Origin: Haloferax sulfurifontis ATCC BAA-897
GTDB lineage: Archaea; Halobacteriota; Halobacteria; Halobacteriales; Haloferacaceae
Direction of reading: 5' to 3'
Assembly (NCBI RefSeq): GCF_000337835.1
Contig: NZ_AOLM01000020.1
Location: forward strand, 173,975-237,974
Length of the DNA: 64,000 nucleotides
Shown: positions 26,936 to 35,136 of the stretch, in pieces
Numbering within the stretch: position 1 is the stretch's first letter
How the letters are laid out: each line of letters starts with the position of its first letter
Notes under the pieces: generated by a model
The model's database searches: none
Told to the model about the DNA's origin: nothing
Seen by the model: the letters and a program-made list of their open reading frames with translations, nothing else
Translations under genes and position numbers: made by a program

Positions 26936-28297
26936 ATGGCTGGAAATACACGGCAGACGACGCTCGGTGCATCTGACGGGGAGATAACGTCTCTGGAAGA
27001 TATTGACTGGACGTTCGAAAAAGCAGACACATCTTACCTGACGCACGGCCTGCATTCTTACCCTGCGCGGATGATTCCACAGATCCCGGACGCGCTTCTC
27101 AACTACTACAAATCGGAAGGAATCATCGACGATGGCGACACCGTGTACGATCCGTTCAGTGGAAGCGGGACAACCGCTGTTGAGGGCCGACTGCACGGTC
27201 TGCACGCAGAAGCGAACGACATCAACCCACTCGCCGTGACCCTCAGTAAAGCGAAAGCCGAGCCGCTGGACGTCTCTACTCTCCAGTCTGCACGAGATGA
27301 CCTGCTCGAACACCTGAGTGATTCTCTTGAAAGGGCCAGAGAGAACTATGAGGATGGCTCGTCACTAACTCCGGAAGACTTGGAAATTCGAGACGGGTGG
27401 TTCCCGGAGCCACAACTATCTGAACTCTACACCGTGAGTGTGGAGATTAACCAACTGGAAACGAAATATTCAGAGGAGATAGGGCGATTCTTCCGCATTG
27501 TACTGTCAGCAATCACTCGGAAGGTCAGCTACCAGCGAAATGGAGAATACAAACGGTATCGGATGCCGGAAGAGAAGCGCGAATCCCATAATCCCGACGT
27601 ATACGACCTCTTCGTGACGAAACTGGATAAGAACATCAAGCTCATGCGTGAATACAGCGAGCAGGTTGACCATTCGCTCAACACAACGATTCACTACGCG
27701 GATTCACGCACTGCCACGACAAATGACGATGACGCTGTTGAAGAGAACAGTGCCGACATCGTGATCACGTCGCCACCTTACGGGGACCACCGGACAACAG
27801 TCGCTTACGGGCAGTTCTCACAGGACCCTGCTATCATCGCTGGAGGGCATGGTTACGACGAAATGAAATCGGTGGACAAGACCGGGCTGGGTGGTTCCAA
27901 CAGCGAACTCGAACCGTTGGAAGAGTTGGAAGAATGGTCGCCGTCGTTCGCTGCGACGATGGATACCCTCCGCGAAAAGGAAGGTCGGTCGGAAGATGCG
28001 ATGGACTTCGTTCGAGACTACTACGAGGTGATGAAGGAGGTTGCGAAGATTCTGAAACCCGGTCAGCCTTCCGCATGGGTTGTTGCGAACCGGACGATGA
28101 GTCGAGTCAACATTCCTACTCACCTCATCACTAAGGAGCTGTGCGAACATGTCGGGTTCGAGTACCAACACATGCTCCCCCGGGAGATTCCGAACAAAAC
28201 ACTTCCATGGTCGAACGCCCCCGAAAACGTTCCCGGGGTAACGGGCGACCTCATGGCGAACGAAAACATCGTGGTGATGACTGCGCCAGATAACTAA
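26936..28297 (+). CDS. DNA methyltransferase (N4-cytosine type, TSPPY)
   Basis: The 453-residue enzyme has AdoMet motif I, DPFSGSGT, at residues 72-79, preceded by HSYPARMIPQIP, and catalytic motif IV, TSPPY, at 278-282. Motif I thus comes before motif IV. The TSPPY form is usual in N4-methylcytosine enzymes, but N6-adenine activity cannot be excluded. The roughly 170 residues between them contain the probable target-recognition part. It should protect host DNA against the MvaI/BcnI-like endonuclease encoded about 4 kb away. It starts with ATG in a divergent arrangement with the winged-helix gene. Confidence 0.9.
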   Translation: MAGNTRQTTLGASDGEITSLEDIDWTFEKADTSYLTHGLHSYPARMIPQIPDALLNYYKSEGIIDDGDTVYDPFSGSGTTAVEGRLHGLHAEANDINPLAVTLSKAKAEPLDVSTLQSARDDLLEHLSDSLERARENYEDGSSLTPEDLEIRDGWFPEPQLSELYTVSVEINQLETKYSEEIGRFFRIVLSAITRKVSYQRNGEYKRYRMPEEKRESHNPDVYDLFVTKLDKNIKLMREYSEQVDHSLNTTIHYADSRTATTNDDDAVEENSADIVITSPPYGDHRTTVAYGQFSQDPAIIAGGHGYDEMKSVDKTGLGGSNSELEPLEELEEWSPSFAATMDTLREKEGRSEDAMDFVRDYYEVMKEVAKILKPGQPSAWVVANRTMSRVNIPTHLITKELCEHVGFEYQHMLPREIPNKTLPWSNAPENVPGVTGDLMANENIVVMTAPDN

Positions 28298-28366
28298 TAC
28301 TCAACAATCCGGCAATCTGATTTCACATCCCATTGTTGGTTACTCACAAAATCGCGTCTGTATTCT

Positions 28367-30655
28367 TTACTCAGTCCTAATCATGCTGTAGTTCGGGACA
28401 TCTAATTCGTCCCCGCAGGTACACTGACAGCTTCCATCTTCGTTTACCACTGTGACGTTACCACCACAATTCGGACACGACTTTCCAGTGGCCCCAGCAT
28501 AAGATGTCACGTCCACTTCATCGACCGGGACAAATTTGATGGTTGGAACTTTCCCGTTCGCGTGTTTCTGGTGGTTTTGAACCTGCTCTCGAAGTTCTTG
28601 ACCCAAGTGTAGGGAAACTTTGGATTTGACCAATACATGAGCTTGATTCCTTCCCGACCATCTCTCTGAGGCGAACTCAATCAGCTTCTTCTCGCGGTCG
28701 TTGATTGCCTCAACATCCCAACCCTCCTTGGGGCTTGGGAGTGCCTCCAGAGTGGCAATACGAGAACCACTGTAGATGTTCTTGTGCTTCTCGTTGTACT
28801 CGTCATTACTCGCATCCTGGTTATCTTTCGGCCACAAGAACGCGAGGTTACCGAGTCTATTTCGGTTCTCTTGATGGTCTTCGAGCTTTGCACGGTCAGT
28901 TCCCGGATTTTGGGGCGCAATATGCTCTATCTGTGCTTCCTCGACAAACGTACCGAAGTCAACGAGCGTTTCGAGACCAGTCTCGCCCTTCTGTTCACGA
29001 AGGTATCGTTCGTACTCATAGAGAAGGTATAAGATGGTCTTTTTATTATGGAACCCACCCCATCCAGTGGTGAACTCTCCCTGAATTACGTCTTTTCTTT
29101 TCAAATACTCGATGACATCTTCATCGGGTGCCCGCTTTCCAGTCTCGTAGTCGATTTTGTCACAAATTCCGATGACAGCATCATCTATGTTCTTGTAGAG
29201 GTTGTCGAGTGGAACCTCACCAAACAGCTTTTCGAGATCGGCCTGAGACTGGTCAGCTACGTAGAGTCGATGTGCTTCCTGCTTGAGACTGCGCCGAAGT
29301 AACGTCGTACTCCGATTCATGATTTCGAAGGCGCGGAACGAGAATGTCTCACAAGCGTCAACAATCTCCCTAAATTCGTCACTGTGGACATCCAACTTCA
29401 GGTAGGCCGCCATAAGGAGTGGTCGGAAGGTAGATGCCGCACCCGAGTTACTAATCGCACGAACTCTCTTTACGGTCTCTTTATCAATAGAGGAGAATTG
29501 GTCCTGAAGATGGTCCGCATTATATACCGCATAGAACGCTTCTGCGGCATCCTGTAATGACTGTACGTACGTGTTCACCCAGTACGTGAGGTCGCTTGGG
29601 TTCCGGTCCAGAGGAGCATACCGGTCGATTTGTTTTATACGTCGGTGAAGACCGTTGATGTCGCTCCGTGGACGGCTTCTTCGTGTCTCACCTGTGAACA
29701 TTTCCCAGTGGCGGTCAACGAATTGGTCAACCAGTTCTTCGTCACCTCCACTAATGGTGATTGTTTCAACTGCTTGGTTGAACTCCCGAGCGACCTCTTC
29801 AGAGTCAAGGGTATCGATTTCTCCAGCACAGTAGAGCAGATGGCTTTTAACCTTCTCCGCAGTCGTCAGATCTTTCCCTCTGTCGTTGACGACCTCGAAC
29901 AGACGGCCTGCTTCTGCGGTGTCGTCTACCCGGTAGCGGGTCACTTCAAATGTGTTATCTATGACAGAGAGGACATCGTACAGGTAATCGAAATACACTC
30001 GAAGATCGCTCTCATCTGCGTCTTCAATATCGCCTCCGAAGACGGCATCGCGTTTTCGTGCAAGCCGCTTCTGGATTGTTTCTTTCGCCTCGGCAAGCTT
30101 GCGAGCGGGGAGGATTTTCTGCCCGTTCGAGAGGATGACATCAGGGTCCTTTTCAGAGAGGACTAACTGGCTGTATGCATCTTCGGTTAAATCACCCGGA
30201 ACGAATTTTCGACCATTCGATTTGTTCCGATATTTAATGTATATGTTTCTATATGTTTGGTGCAGTTCTATAGGTGAGTTTTCTGTTTGAGGGTCTACAT
30301 TCACGTGACCCTCTAGGTCAGATAGCTCTTCGCAGATACAACCCACAAGTAGGCTGATTGTAGTTAGACGTTGTTGGCCATCAACGATGTCGTAGAGTAC
30401 CCAATCATTCGGGGTCGGGCTACTAACTTCCTTGATGTCATCTAAAACGACAGTGCCAAAGTAGTGAACAATATTTCGGCTCTGTCCAACATGGTTGCGA
30501 CGGCCAAGCACGTATTCCACGTCGTCGATCAGGTCATTCACTTGTTTCTCGTCCCACGCGTAACTTCGCTGGTATCGCGGAATATTCAGCCGAGCCTGCT
30601 GGAATATTTCTTGCAGGCTCATTTGGTCGGCGTCTGCCATGTCCAAGTGTGTCAT
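28367..30655 (-). CDS. DUF262/DUF1524 protein (GmrSD-like) with zinc ribbon
   Basis: This 762-residue protein starts with a DUF262 domain: IPRYQRSYAW at residues 25-34 and DGQQRLTT at 92-99, the ParB-like nucleotide-binding motif. At about residue 590 it has a DUF1524 HNH-type segment with IEHIAPQNP and NRLGNLAFLWPKDNQ. GmrSD enzymes cut glucosylated or otherwise modified DNA. The C-terminal 50 residues form a four-Cys zinc ribbon (CPNCGG, then CQCTCGDE), an addition I do not associate with standard GmrSD. ATG 30640 is an alternative start that fits the TATA-like ttattat better. Confidence 0.88.
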   Translation of the reverse strand: MTHLDMADADQMSLQEIFQQARLNIPRYQRSYAWDEKQVNDLIDDVEYVLGRRNHVGQSRNIVHYFGTVVLDDIKEVSSPTPNDWVLYDIVDGQQRLTTISLLVGCICEELSDLEGHVNVDPQTENSPIELHQTYRNIYIKYRNKSNGRKFVPGDLTEDAYSQLVLSEKDPDVILSNGQKILPARKLAEAKETIQKRLARKRDAVFGGDIEDADESDLRVYFDYLYDVLSVIDNTFEVTRYRVDDTAEAGRLFEVVNDRGKDLTTAEKVKSHLLYCAGEIDTLDSEEVAREFNQAVETITISGGDEELVDQFVDRHWEMFTGETRRSRPRSDINGLHRRIKQIDRYAPLDRNPSDLTYWVNTYVQSLQDAAEAFYAVYNADHLQDQFSSIDKETVKRVRAISNSGAASTFRPLLMAAYLKLDVHSDEFREIVDACETFSFRAFEIMNRSTTLLRRSLKQEAHRLYVADQSQADLEKLFGEVPLDNLYKNIDDAVIGICDKIDYETGKRAPDEDVIEYLKRKDVIQGEFTTGWGGFHNKKTILYLLYEYERYLREQKGETGLETLVDFGTFVEEAQIEHIAPQNPGTDRAKLEDHQENRNRLGNLAFLWPKDNQDASNDEYNEKHKNIYSGSRIATLEALPSPKEGWDVEAINDREKKLIEFASERWSGRNQAHVLVKSKVSLHLGQELREQVQNHQKHANGKVPTIKFVPVDEVDVTSYAGATGKSCPNCGGNVTVVNEDGSCQCTCGDELDVPNYSMIRTE

Positions 30656-30975
30656 GGCAGTAGGTTAAAACGTTTATTATTGTCCAGGATTCTCACAGTA
30701 TGCAAGTGCAGCAAAAAGTGCTGAAAGGCAGTGTTAGAGATTCATTTATATCAAAGATAGATTAGAATGAATCCAGGCGAGCCACTCAGTAAGATTGGCC
30801 CATCCCTCAAGCTGGTCCAGTAGCGGTATGGCTCACGGGTTTCGACCGTGTCGGCTCTGAGTAATAGGAGACACTCAAGCAAGGGATTCAGACAAGACTA
30901 TTCTGTGGAGTAACGTGCTGGAGAACGTGGAAGGAGTAACACGTGAGTTAACGGTGAACAAGAATATCGTCGTTC
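30656..30975. other. Intergenic region between DUF262 and nuclease genes
   Basis: The left end holds the promoter of the DUF262 gene (minus-strand ATAATAAACG at 30671-30680). The rest has no convincing gene. Weak hairpins are seen around 30780-30860, for example CACGG/CCGTG with loop GTTTCGA, but no tRNA or known RNA could be drawn. A short frame of 18 codons at 30767 is not supported. Confidence 0.5.
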
Positions 30976-32034
30976 TTACTTCCCCCAAGTAGCGGTCAGA
31001 TACTTGCCTTCGTGTCCGAGGGGCTTGTCGGGAAGGTCGCCGTGTGCATGGTAGTGTTTCATGTCAACACCGTACTCGTTGTTTGCGCGTAGGAATCGCT
31101 GCCCTGTTTTCTGACTCGTCATCGAGTACACGCTATGATCCGAACGGGCGATGTCAGCGAGTGTGCCCGGTGGCAAATATACGACCCGGCACTCGTTATC
31201 GAGTTTCCCCGCTGCACCAACGATTTCCTCCGCATCATCGAAGAACCCGAGCAGACCGGATGGAGAGTCGACTGCACCCACACCGAACTCTCCGCGTTCG
31301 CGGTTCTTACTGGATTTCGCTTCAATTCGGAATGGGTTCCCGCCTGACTTCTGATAGACTTTGATGTCACCGGTATCACCCTTCGAAGAGATCTGTTCAA
31401 AGTCCGAACCCCGCGTCAACCCTGCCGATTCCAGAGCCAATAAGAACAACTCTTCATTGACACTCCCGGCCATGTTCTTCCCGCTCTGGTTCATCGAAGT
31501 CACTTTCTCCGGTACTCGGTCTGCGAGAAGTTCTTCGTAAGTATCCAGCAGACGATCGACGACATCGGAATCAACCATGCCGTTGAGGAAACCACTGTAC
31601 TCGGTTTCTGTTTCCTTCCGCAGATAGTGGATGAGTCGTTCGGAGTACCGCGTCTTCGACTCACGGTATGTATTGAGGCAGGTCTGCTGGACCACGTTGA
31701 TGTGTTTCCCGATGTCGGTGATGTTGTTCTTCACCGCATTTTGTTCGATGAAGGAATCAACGTGGTAGACGTATCCCGCAACCTTGAGTTCGAGCGCCGG
31801 GTCGTACTCAATCGTGTGTTTCAGGTACTCCCGGTAGGTCCTTCTGGAGTAGTTGCCCGCTGCGTGGTCGAAGAGTTCGATGTCGGTCGCAACTTCCCCC
31901 GCAGGGAGTGAATATAGGTACTCGAAGTAGGGTTTGTAGTACCGGTCGTACTTCTTGTCGCTCACACGGTCGTCACCCAGTACCTTCTCCAACTCGTCTT
32001 GTGTCGGGATTGATTGTGTTTGCGAGACCGTCAT
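30976..32034 (-). CDS. Putative PD-(D/E)XK nuclease next to MvaI-like gene
   Basis: A 352-residue protein that I cannot place in a named family. Residues around 235-260 (SSKGDTGDIKVYQKSGG, then FRIEAKSSKNRERGEFG) look like a restriction-endonuclease core: an Asp in a GDIKVY strand followed by an E-x-K in FRIEAKSS. The N-terminal 200 residues are helical and charged. Its ATG overlaps the stop of the MvaI/BcnI-like endonuclease gene (TAATG), so the two are co-translated. It could be a second nuclease of the restriction-modification system or an accessory subunit. Confidence 0.72.
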   Translation of the reverse strand: MTVSQTQSIPTQDELEKVLGDDRVSDKKYDRYYKPYFEYLYSLPAGEVATDIELFDHAAGNYSRRTYREYLKHTIEYDPALELKVAGYVYHVDSFIEQNAVKNNITDIGKHINVVQQTCLNTYRESKTRYSERLIHYLRKETETEYSGFLNGMVDSDVVDRLLDTYEELLADRVPEKVTSMNQSGKNMAGSVNEELFLLALESAGLTRGSDFEQISSKGDTGDIKVYQKSGGNPFRIEAKSSKNRERGEFGVGAVDSPSGLLGFFDDAEEIVGAAGKLDNECRVVYLPPGTLADIARSDHSVYSMTSQKTGQRFLRANNEYGVDMKHYHAHGDLPDKPLGHEGKYLTATWGK

Positions 32035-32816
32035 TAGTACCCGTCGAGAGTATCCTGTTCCGGGGCGACAGGATGCGGTTTGGTGGTGACAGGGATATCG
32101 TCCAGTTCGGTGTCGTCAAGTAGTGGTGTTCGGTCTTCGAATGCTTCATCCAGACGGCTTTCGTCCATGATGCGCCACGCAGTGCCTCGGTTCCGGTTTG
32201 CTCCGGATTCTTTGAGGTGCATTCGGAGGTCGAGCGTGATAACCCCATCACGCATTAGATCGAGGAAGGCGTCGCTGTCGAATCCGTCGAGATGGTAGGC
32301 TTCCTTGTACCAGAAGTGTTCAACGCCATCGATGCGTTTCGTGTCTGCGAACACCATCACGAGCTGCGGGAACTTGTCTTCGAACCTTTCGCGGAGGAAG
32401 TCAAGCGGATACGTCGCACAGACACCGACATCCTCGTGTACAACTGAAACAGAGGTGTCGTCGTAGTCGAGGTAGAATCCTTTGTTGTTGGGTGTGTTCG
32501 GTCGGATCGTGACTTTCAGGGCTTGACGTCCTTTGTCGTCAACGTATCCGAGTTCGTTCACCATTTTGGTTCCCCAGAACGGGCGTTCGCTACGCGGTGG
32601 TTCTTTGGTGAATAGAGTGGTGAGACTTCCAGAGCCTTCCCGCATCGCTTTGAGTTCGGCGCCTACGGCGTCTGGACCCGGGATGTTGTTTTCTTCGATG
32701 CCGAGAAGGTCTTCGAGCGTTTTTCCGATTCCTGTGTTTCCTTTTCTGTGGGTTTCGACGTGGCCGAGTTGTTTGATTTCGCGAAGACGGGAGACGAAAT
32801 CCTCGAAAGTGTCCAT
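32034..32816 (-). CDS. MvaI/BcnI-family restriction endonuclease
   Basis: The 260-residue protein carries the family signature GNTGIGKTLEDLLGIEENN followed by PGPDAVGAELKAMREGSGS and TLFTKEPP at residues 26-73. The Glu/Asp and ELK residues (E35, D49, E54, K56) are consistent with its PD-(D/E)XK active site. MvaI cuts CCWGG and BcnI cuts CCSGG as monomers, so a related target is likely but not shown. A TATA-like TATTATTCTC about 30 bp upstream predicts a leaderless transcript. It leads a two-gene unit with the putative second nuclease. Confidence 0.9.
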   Translation of the reverse strand: MDTFEDFVSRLREIKQLGHVETHRKGNTGIGKTLEDLLGIEENNIPGPDAVGAELKAMREGSGSLTTLFTKEPPRSERPFWGTKMVNELGYVDDKGRQALKVTIRPNTPNNKGFYLDYDDTSVSVVHEDVGVCATYPLDFLRERFEDKFPQLVMVFADTKRIDGVEHFWYKEAYHLDGFDSDAFLDLMRDGVITLDLRMHLKESGANRNRGTAWRIMDESRLDEAFEDRTPLLDDTELDDIPVTTKPHPVAPEQDTLDGY

Positions 32817-32876
32817 GCTGCGAAAAAGTCAGTATGTATGGAGAATAATACCACATAGTCAACATAGTGAATTAAT

Positions 32877-32886
32877 ATCGTTAAGT
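32877..32886. promoter_or_regulatory. Shared ATCGTTAAGT box upstream of the endonuclease gene
   Basis: ATCGTTAAGT here is identical to 26851-26860 in front of the methyltransferase and regulator genes. It lies about 35 bp upstream of the TATA-like element of the MvaI/BcnI-family gene, a position suited to an operator. Flanking ATATTAA-type sequence is also shared. Confidence 0.45.
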
Positions 32887-33254
32887 CACTTGCTGTACTT
32901 CTGTTCTGCGTCGTGTTCGGCGCGTATGAGGGCGCGAACGCCATCGTCGATTCCTTCTCGCAGAACGGTTCTTCCGGGCTTCGTCAGTGTGTAGTACGAA
33001 TAAGTCCCTTTCCGGTCAGTATTCGGGTCACGTCGCTGTTTGATAAGCGCAACTCGCATCATGTCTTTGAGCGTATCGTGGATGTCGTCCGCATCACGGT
33101 TGAGCGTCTCAACCAACTCATTCTGGCTGAGCCGGTCGTTCTCCTCCAGTATTTCGAGGATGTCGGTTGCGAGTGACGTGGACGAAACCTCTTGCATCTT
33201 CTCATAGTCCTCCGAGGCGAATATGCTGTTTTCGGGCAGGTCGAGGTTACCCAT
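32886..33254 (-). CDS. Winged-helix transcription regulator
   Basis: A 122-residue protein with a winged helix in the C-terminal two thirds: ATDILEILEENDRLSQNELV, ETLNRDADDIHDTLKDMMRV, ALIKQRRDPN and the wing GTYSYYTLTKPGRTVL. The tail is charged. It lies directly upstream of the MvaI/BcnI endonuclease gene in the same direction and may regulate it, the methyltransferase or both. A TATA-like cgtttatttc on the minus strand lies near 33300. Confidence 0.75.
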   Translation of the reverse strand: MGNLDLPENSIFASEDYEKMQEVSSTSLATDILEILEENDRLSQNELVETLNRDADDIHDTLKDMMRVALIKQRRDPNTDRKGTYSYYTLTKPGRTVLREGIDDGVRALIRAEHDAEQKYSK

Positions 33255-33362
33255 ACATTGTGTTCGAGAGAACAGCAGATAGACGCTTGGAGGCGAGTGA
33301 AATAAACGCTTAAGAGATTGGGAAGTAGTCTGTAACGATTTTCACAGAACCAAACGCCGTTT

Positions 33363-34004
33363 TTAATTAGAGTCTTTGCGCTGGGTCCAGAATGGCGCAA
33401 TAAGGTTGAATGGTTTGTAACCTCGAAACGCAATTATCCAATAGATTATCGTAACACCTGTCCACAATATGATTGAAACCCACGGGAAGTTGGCTGCATC
33501 TTGGATTTGGTCGCAGCCATAAATCGACATCGCGCCAAAGACCCAAAGCGTGACACGAGGCCACCAAATTTCAACACTCGTATGCGTAACGTATGTCTGT
33601 GGGTCAGTTCCGCTTTTGAGTTCTGTCCACTCATCAGAGAAGGGTTGGTTTGGAAGTTCAGATTCCAACTCATGTAATATCTGGTACTTACCACCATTCA
33701 ACTGCTTGTACGAGATGATATGCAGCATCCATAAAAGAGAGATCGCCACCCCAATCACACCCACTAATATATACACTAGTGGTCCTATTGCATTAAACTT
33801 CGAAGCAACACCAACACCCGCTACAGTTGCCCCCAATAAACGTTGGTAGAAACGGTTGTTTTTTAGCCGTCGATTGCTTACGTCGCGGGTCGTCTGTTCG
33901 TAATGTTTCCACTGTTCGAGTGTAGGATCGGGTTGCGCCCCCTCACCACGCTCACCACATTTTCCTTGAGTTCGGGAACCGGAATCAGAGGTTGAGTTCG
34001 TCAC
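33363..34004 (-). CDS. RipA-like (octameric membrane protein family) protein
   Basis: The 213-residue protein has a soluble N-terminus (about 50 residues), two membrane helices (LLGATVAGVGVASKF and VYILVGVIGVAISLLWMLHI), the segment SYKQLNGGKYQILHELESEL with PFSDEW, then two more helices. That middle segment is the hallmark of RipA-type octameric membrane proteins. The gene starts with GTG and overlaps the TGA of the TIR-like gene (GTGA), so the two are co-translated. By analogy with TIR or CBASS systems it may be a membrane-disrupting effector triggered by a nucleotide signal. That is inference. Confidence 0.78.
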   Translation of the reverse strand: MTNSTSDSGSRTQGKCGERGEGAQPDPTLEQWKHYEQTTRDVSNRRLKNNRFYQRLLGATVAGVGVASKFNAIGPLVYILVGVIGVAISLLWMLHIISYKQLNGGKYQILHELESELPNQPFSDEWTELKSGTDPQTYVTHTSVEIWWPRVTLWVFGAMSIYGCDQIQDAANFPWVSIILWTGVTIIYWIIAFRGYKPFNLIAPFWTQRKDSN

Positions 34005-34441
34005 GGAGAAAGGTCTCGAATTTCACGTACAATGCTGCTTTTATTCCAATTCACTTTCGCATCAGCTTTAGATTCGATGTAAGACGTTCTTTCAGCGCCC
34101 CATGGTTTCACACTCAATATTGGTTTGCCGAGATCTTCTGCAATTCTGACTTCTTTGCCGATCCAGTCACTATATGTTGAATACATTCCTGCAATCACAA
34201 TAACGACAGATACCGGTTTTATCTGCTTATTTTTGATGTGCCGCTTGAGAGCAGCATCAGATTTCCCTTCCACTTTCTCTTCTTGCGTTACTGAGTAGTT
34301 CCGAAACGAGAAATGGTTCTTGTCTTCGAGCAGACTAACTAATCCTTCATAGTCTGAATCGTATTCCCATGAGTGAGATATGAAAATATCGTAACCGCTG
34401 CGATCAGCACTCAATTCAATCTCTTCTATGTTGAATGTCAT
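34001..34441 (-). CDS. TIR-like (DUF1863/ThsB-type) protein
   Basis: A 146-residue protein with a TIR-like fold. The first strand is YDIFISHSW at residues 17-25. The middle strand is PVSVVIVIAGMYS, followed by SDWIGKEVRIAEDLGKPILS, where W93 and the likely catalytic E97 lie. VKPWGAE follows. ThsB proteins of Thoeris defence use this fold to make a NAD-derived signal. No ThsA (SIR2/SLOG) gene is nearby, and the coupled gene encodes a RipA-like membrane protein. The start at 34441 was chosen because the longer frame from 34651 has a Cys/Arg-rich shadow-like N-terminus. Confidence 0.85.
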   Translation of the reverse strand: MTFNIEEIELSADRSGYDIFISHSWEYDSDYEGLVSLLEDKNHFSFRNYSVTQEEKVEGKSDAALKRHIKNKQIKPVSVVIVIAGMYSTYSDWIGKEVRIAEDLGKPILSVKPWGAERTSYIESKADAKVNWNKSSIVREIRDLSP

Positions 34442-34710
34442 AATTGTTATTTTGAATCCACTATGATTAAACGATTTTCTTCTCACCCAACATTCAGCTT
34501 TGAAGACAACGACCAGAATGCACACTTGAGAGTGTGCTACCATTTCCAGCGAGTTTTGGAGTCTATTTACGAAGACCGAAACTCGGCGCCGACATCCACG
34601 CCCGAACCCCGGCTCAAACATACAAACCCAGCATCCAGAACGGATTCCCAAACTCAGCGCACCTTAATCGAAAAGTGACGAGAACACGCAAAAAATTGGA
34701 AGCCTATAAA

Positions 34711-34887
34711 CTACTTCCAATAACGAAGGACAGTAGTCTCATACTCTTTGGTTTCACGGTCAGGATGTAACTCGATGACAGTTCTCCGAAACGTCCGATT
34801 CAGTTCAGGTTCCCAATACCACTTTCCGACTGAGCGTAGGAAGCTGGCTGCGCCAAACACCACGCCTAAGAGGGTTAACCAATTCAT
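34711..34887 (-). CDS. Small one-helix membrane protein, leaderless
   Basis: A 58-residue protein beginning MNWLTLLGVVFGAASFLRSV, a single N-terminal membrane helix, then a charged cytosolic tail (NRTFRRTVIELHPDRETKEY) ending in LRYWK. A strong TATA box, TTATATATAG (34911-34920), lies about 28 bp before the ATG, so the transcript should be leaderless. No family recognised. It sits between the TIR-like/RipA-like pair and the serine recombinase. Confidence 0.6.
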   Translation of the reverse strand: MNWLTLLGVVFGAASFLRSVGKWYWEPELNRTFRRTVIELHPDRETKEYETTVLRYWK

Positions 34888-35136
34888 CTGCAACGTCTCC
34901 CGAGCGGTTTCTATATATAAAACTATGGGTGGAATGGCTTGTTAGAATCCTACCGGGCAGTCAATTAACCTTCAAGAGTTATCGTTGGTTTACTACCAAT
35001 CACGCTCGAGCGTTACTGTTCATCCGATTAACCCAAAGTCAAATCAGAACTCGTCCAACGTCGCCTGACAGCCACCGAACTTCCCCCCACACCGCCATCA
35101 GCAATTTACTCGCGAGAGCGGCGAAGGCAAACGCAG

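Noticed and set aside
30776..30862. Possible tRNA or other structured RNA
   Set aside because: A T-arm-like hairpin is present, but no anticodon arm or acceptor stem could be paired, and other stems compete.
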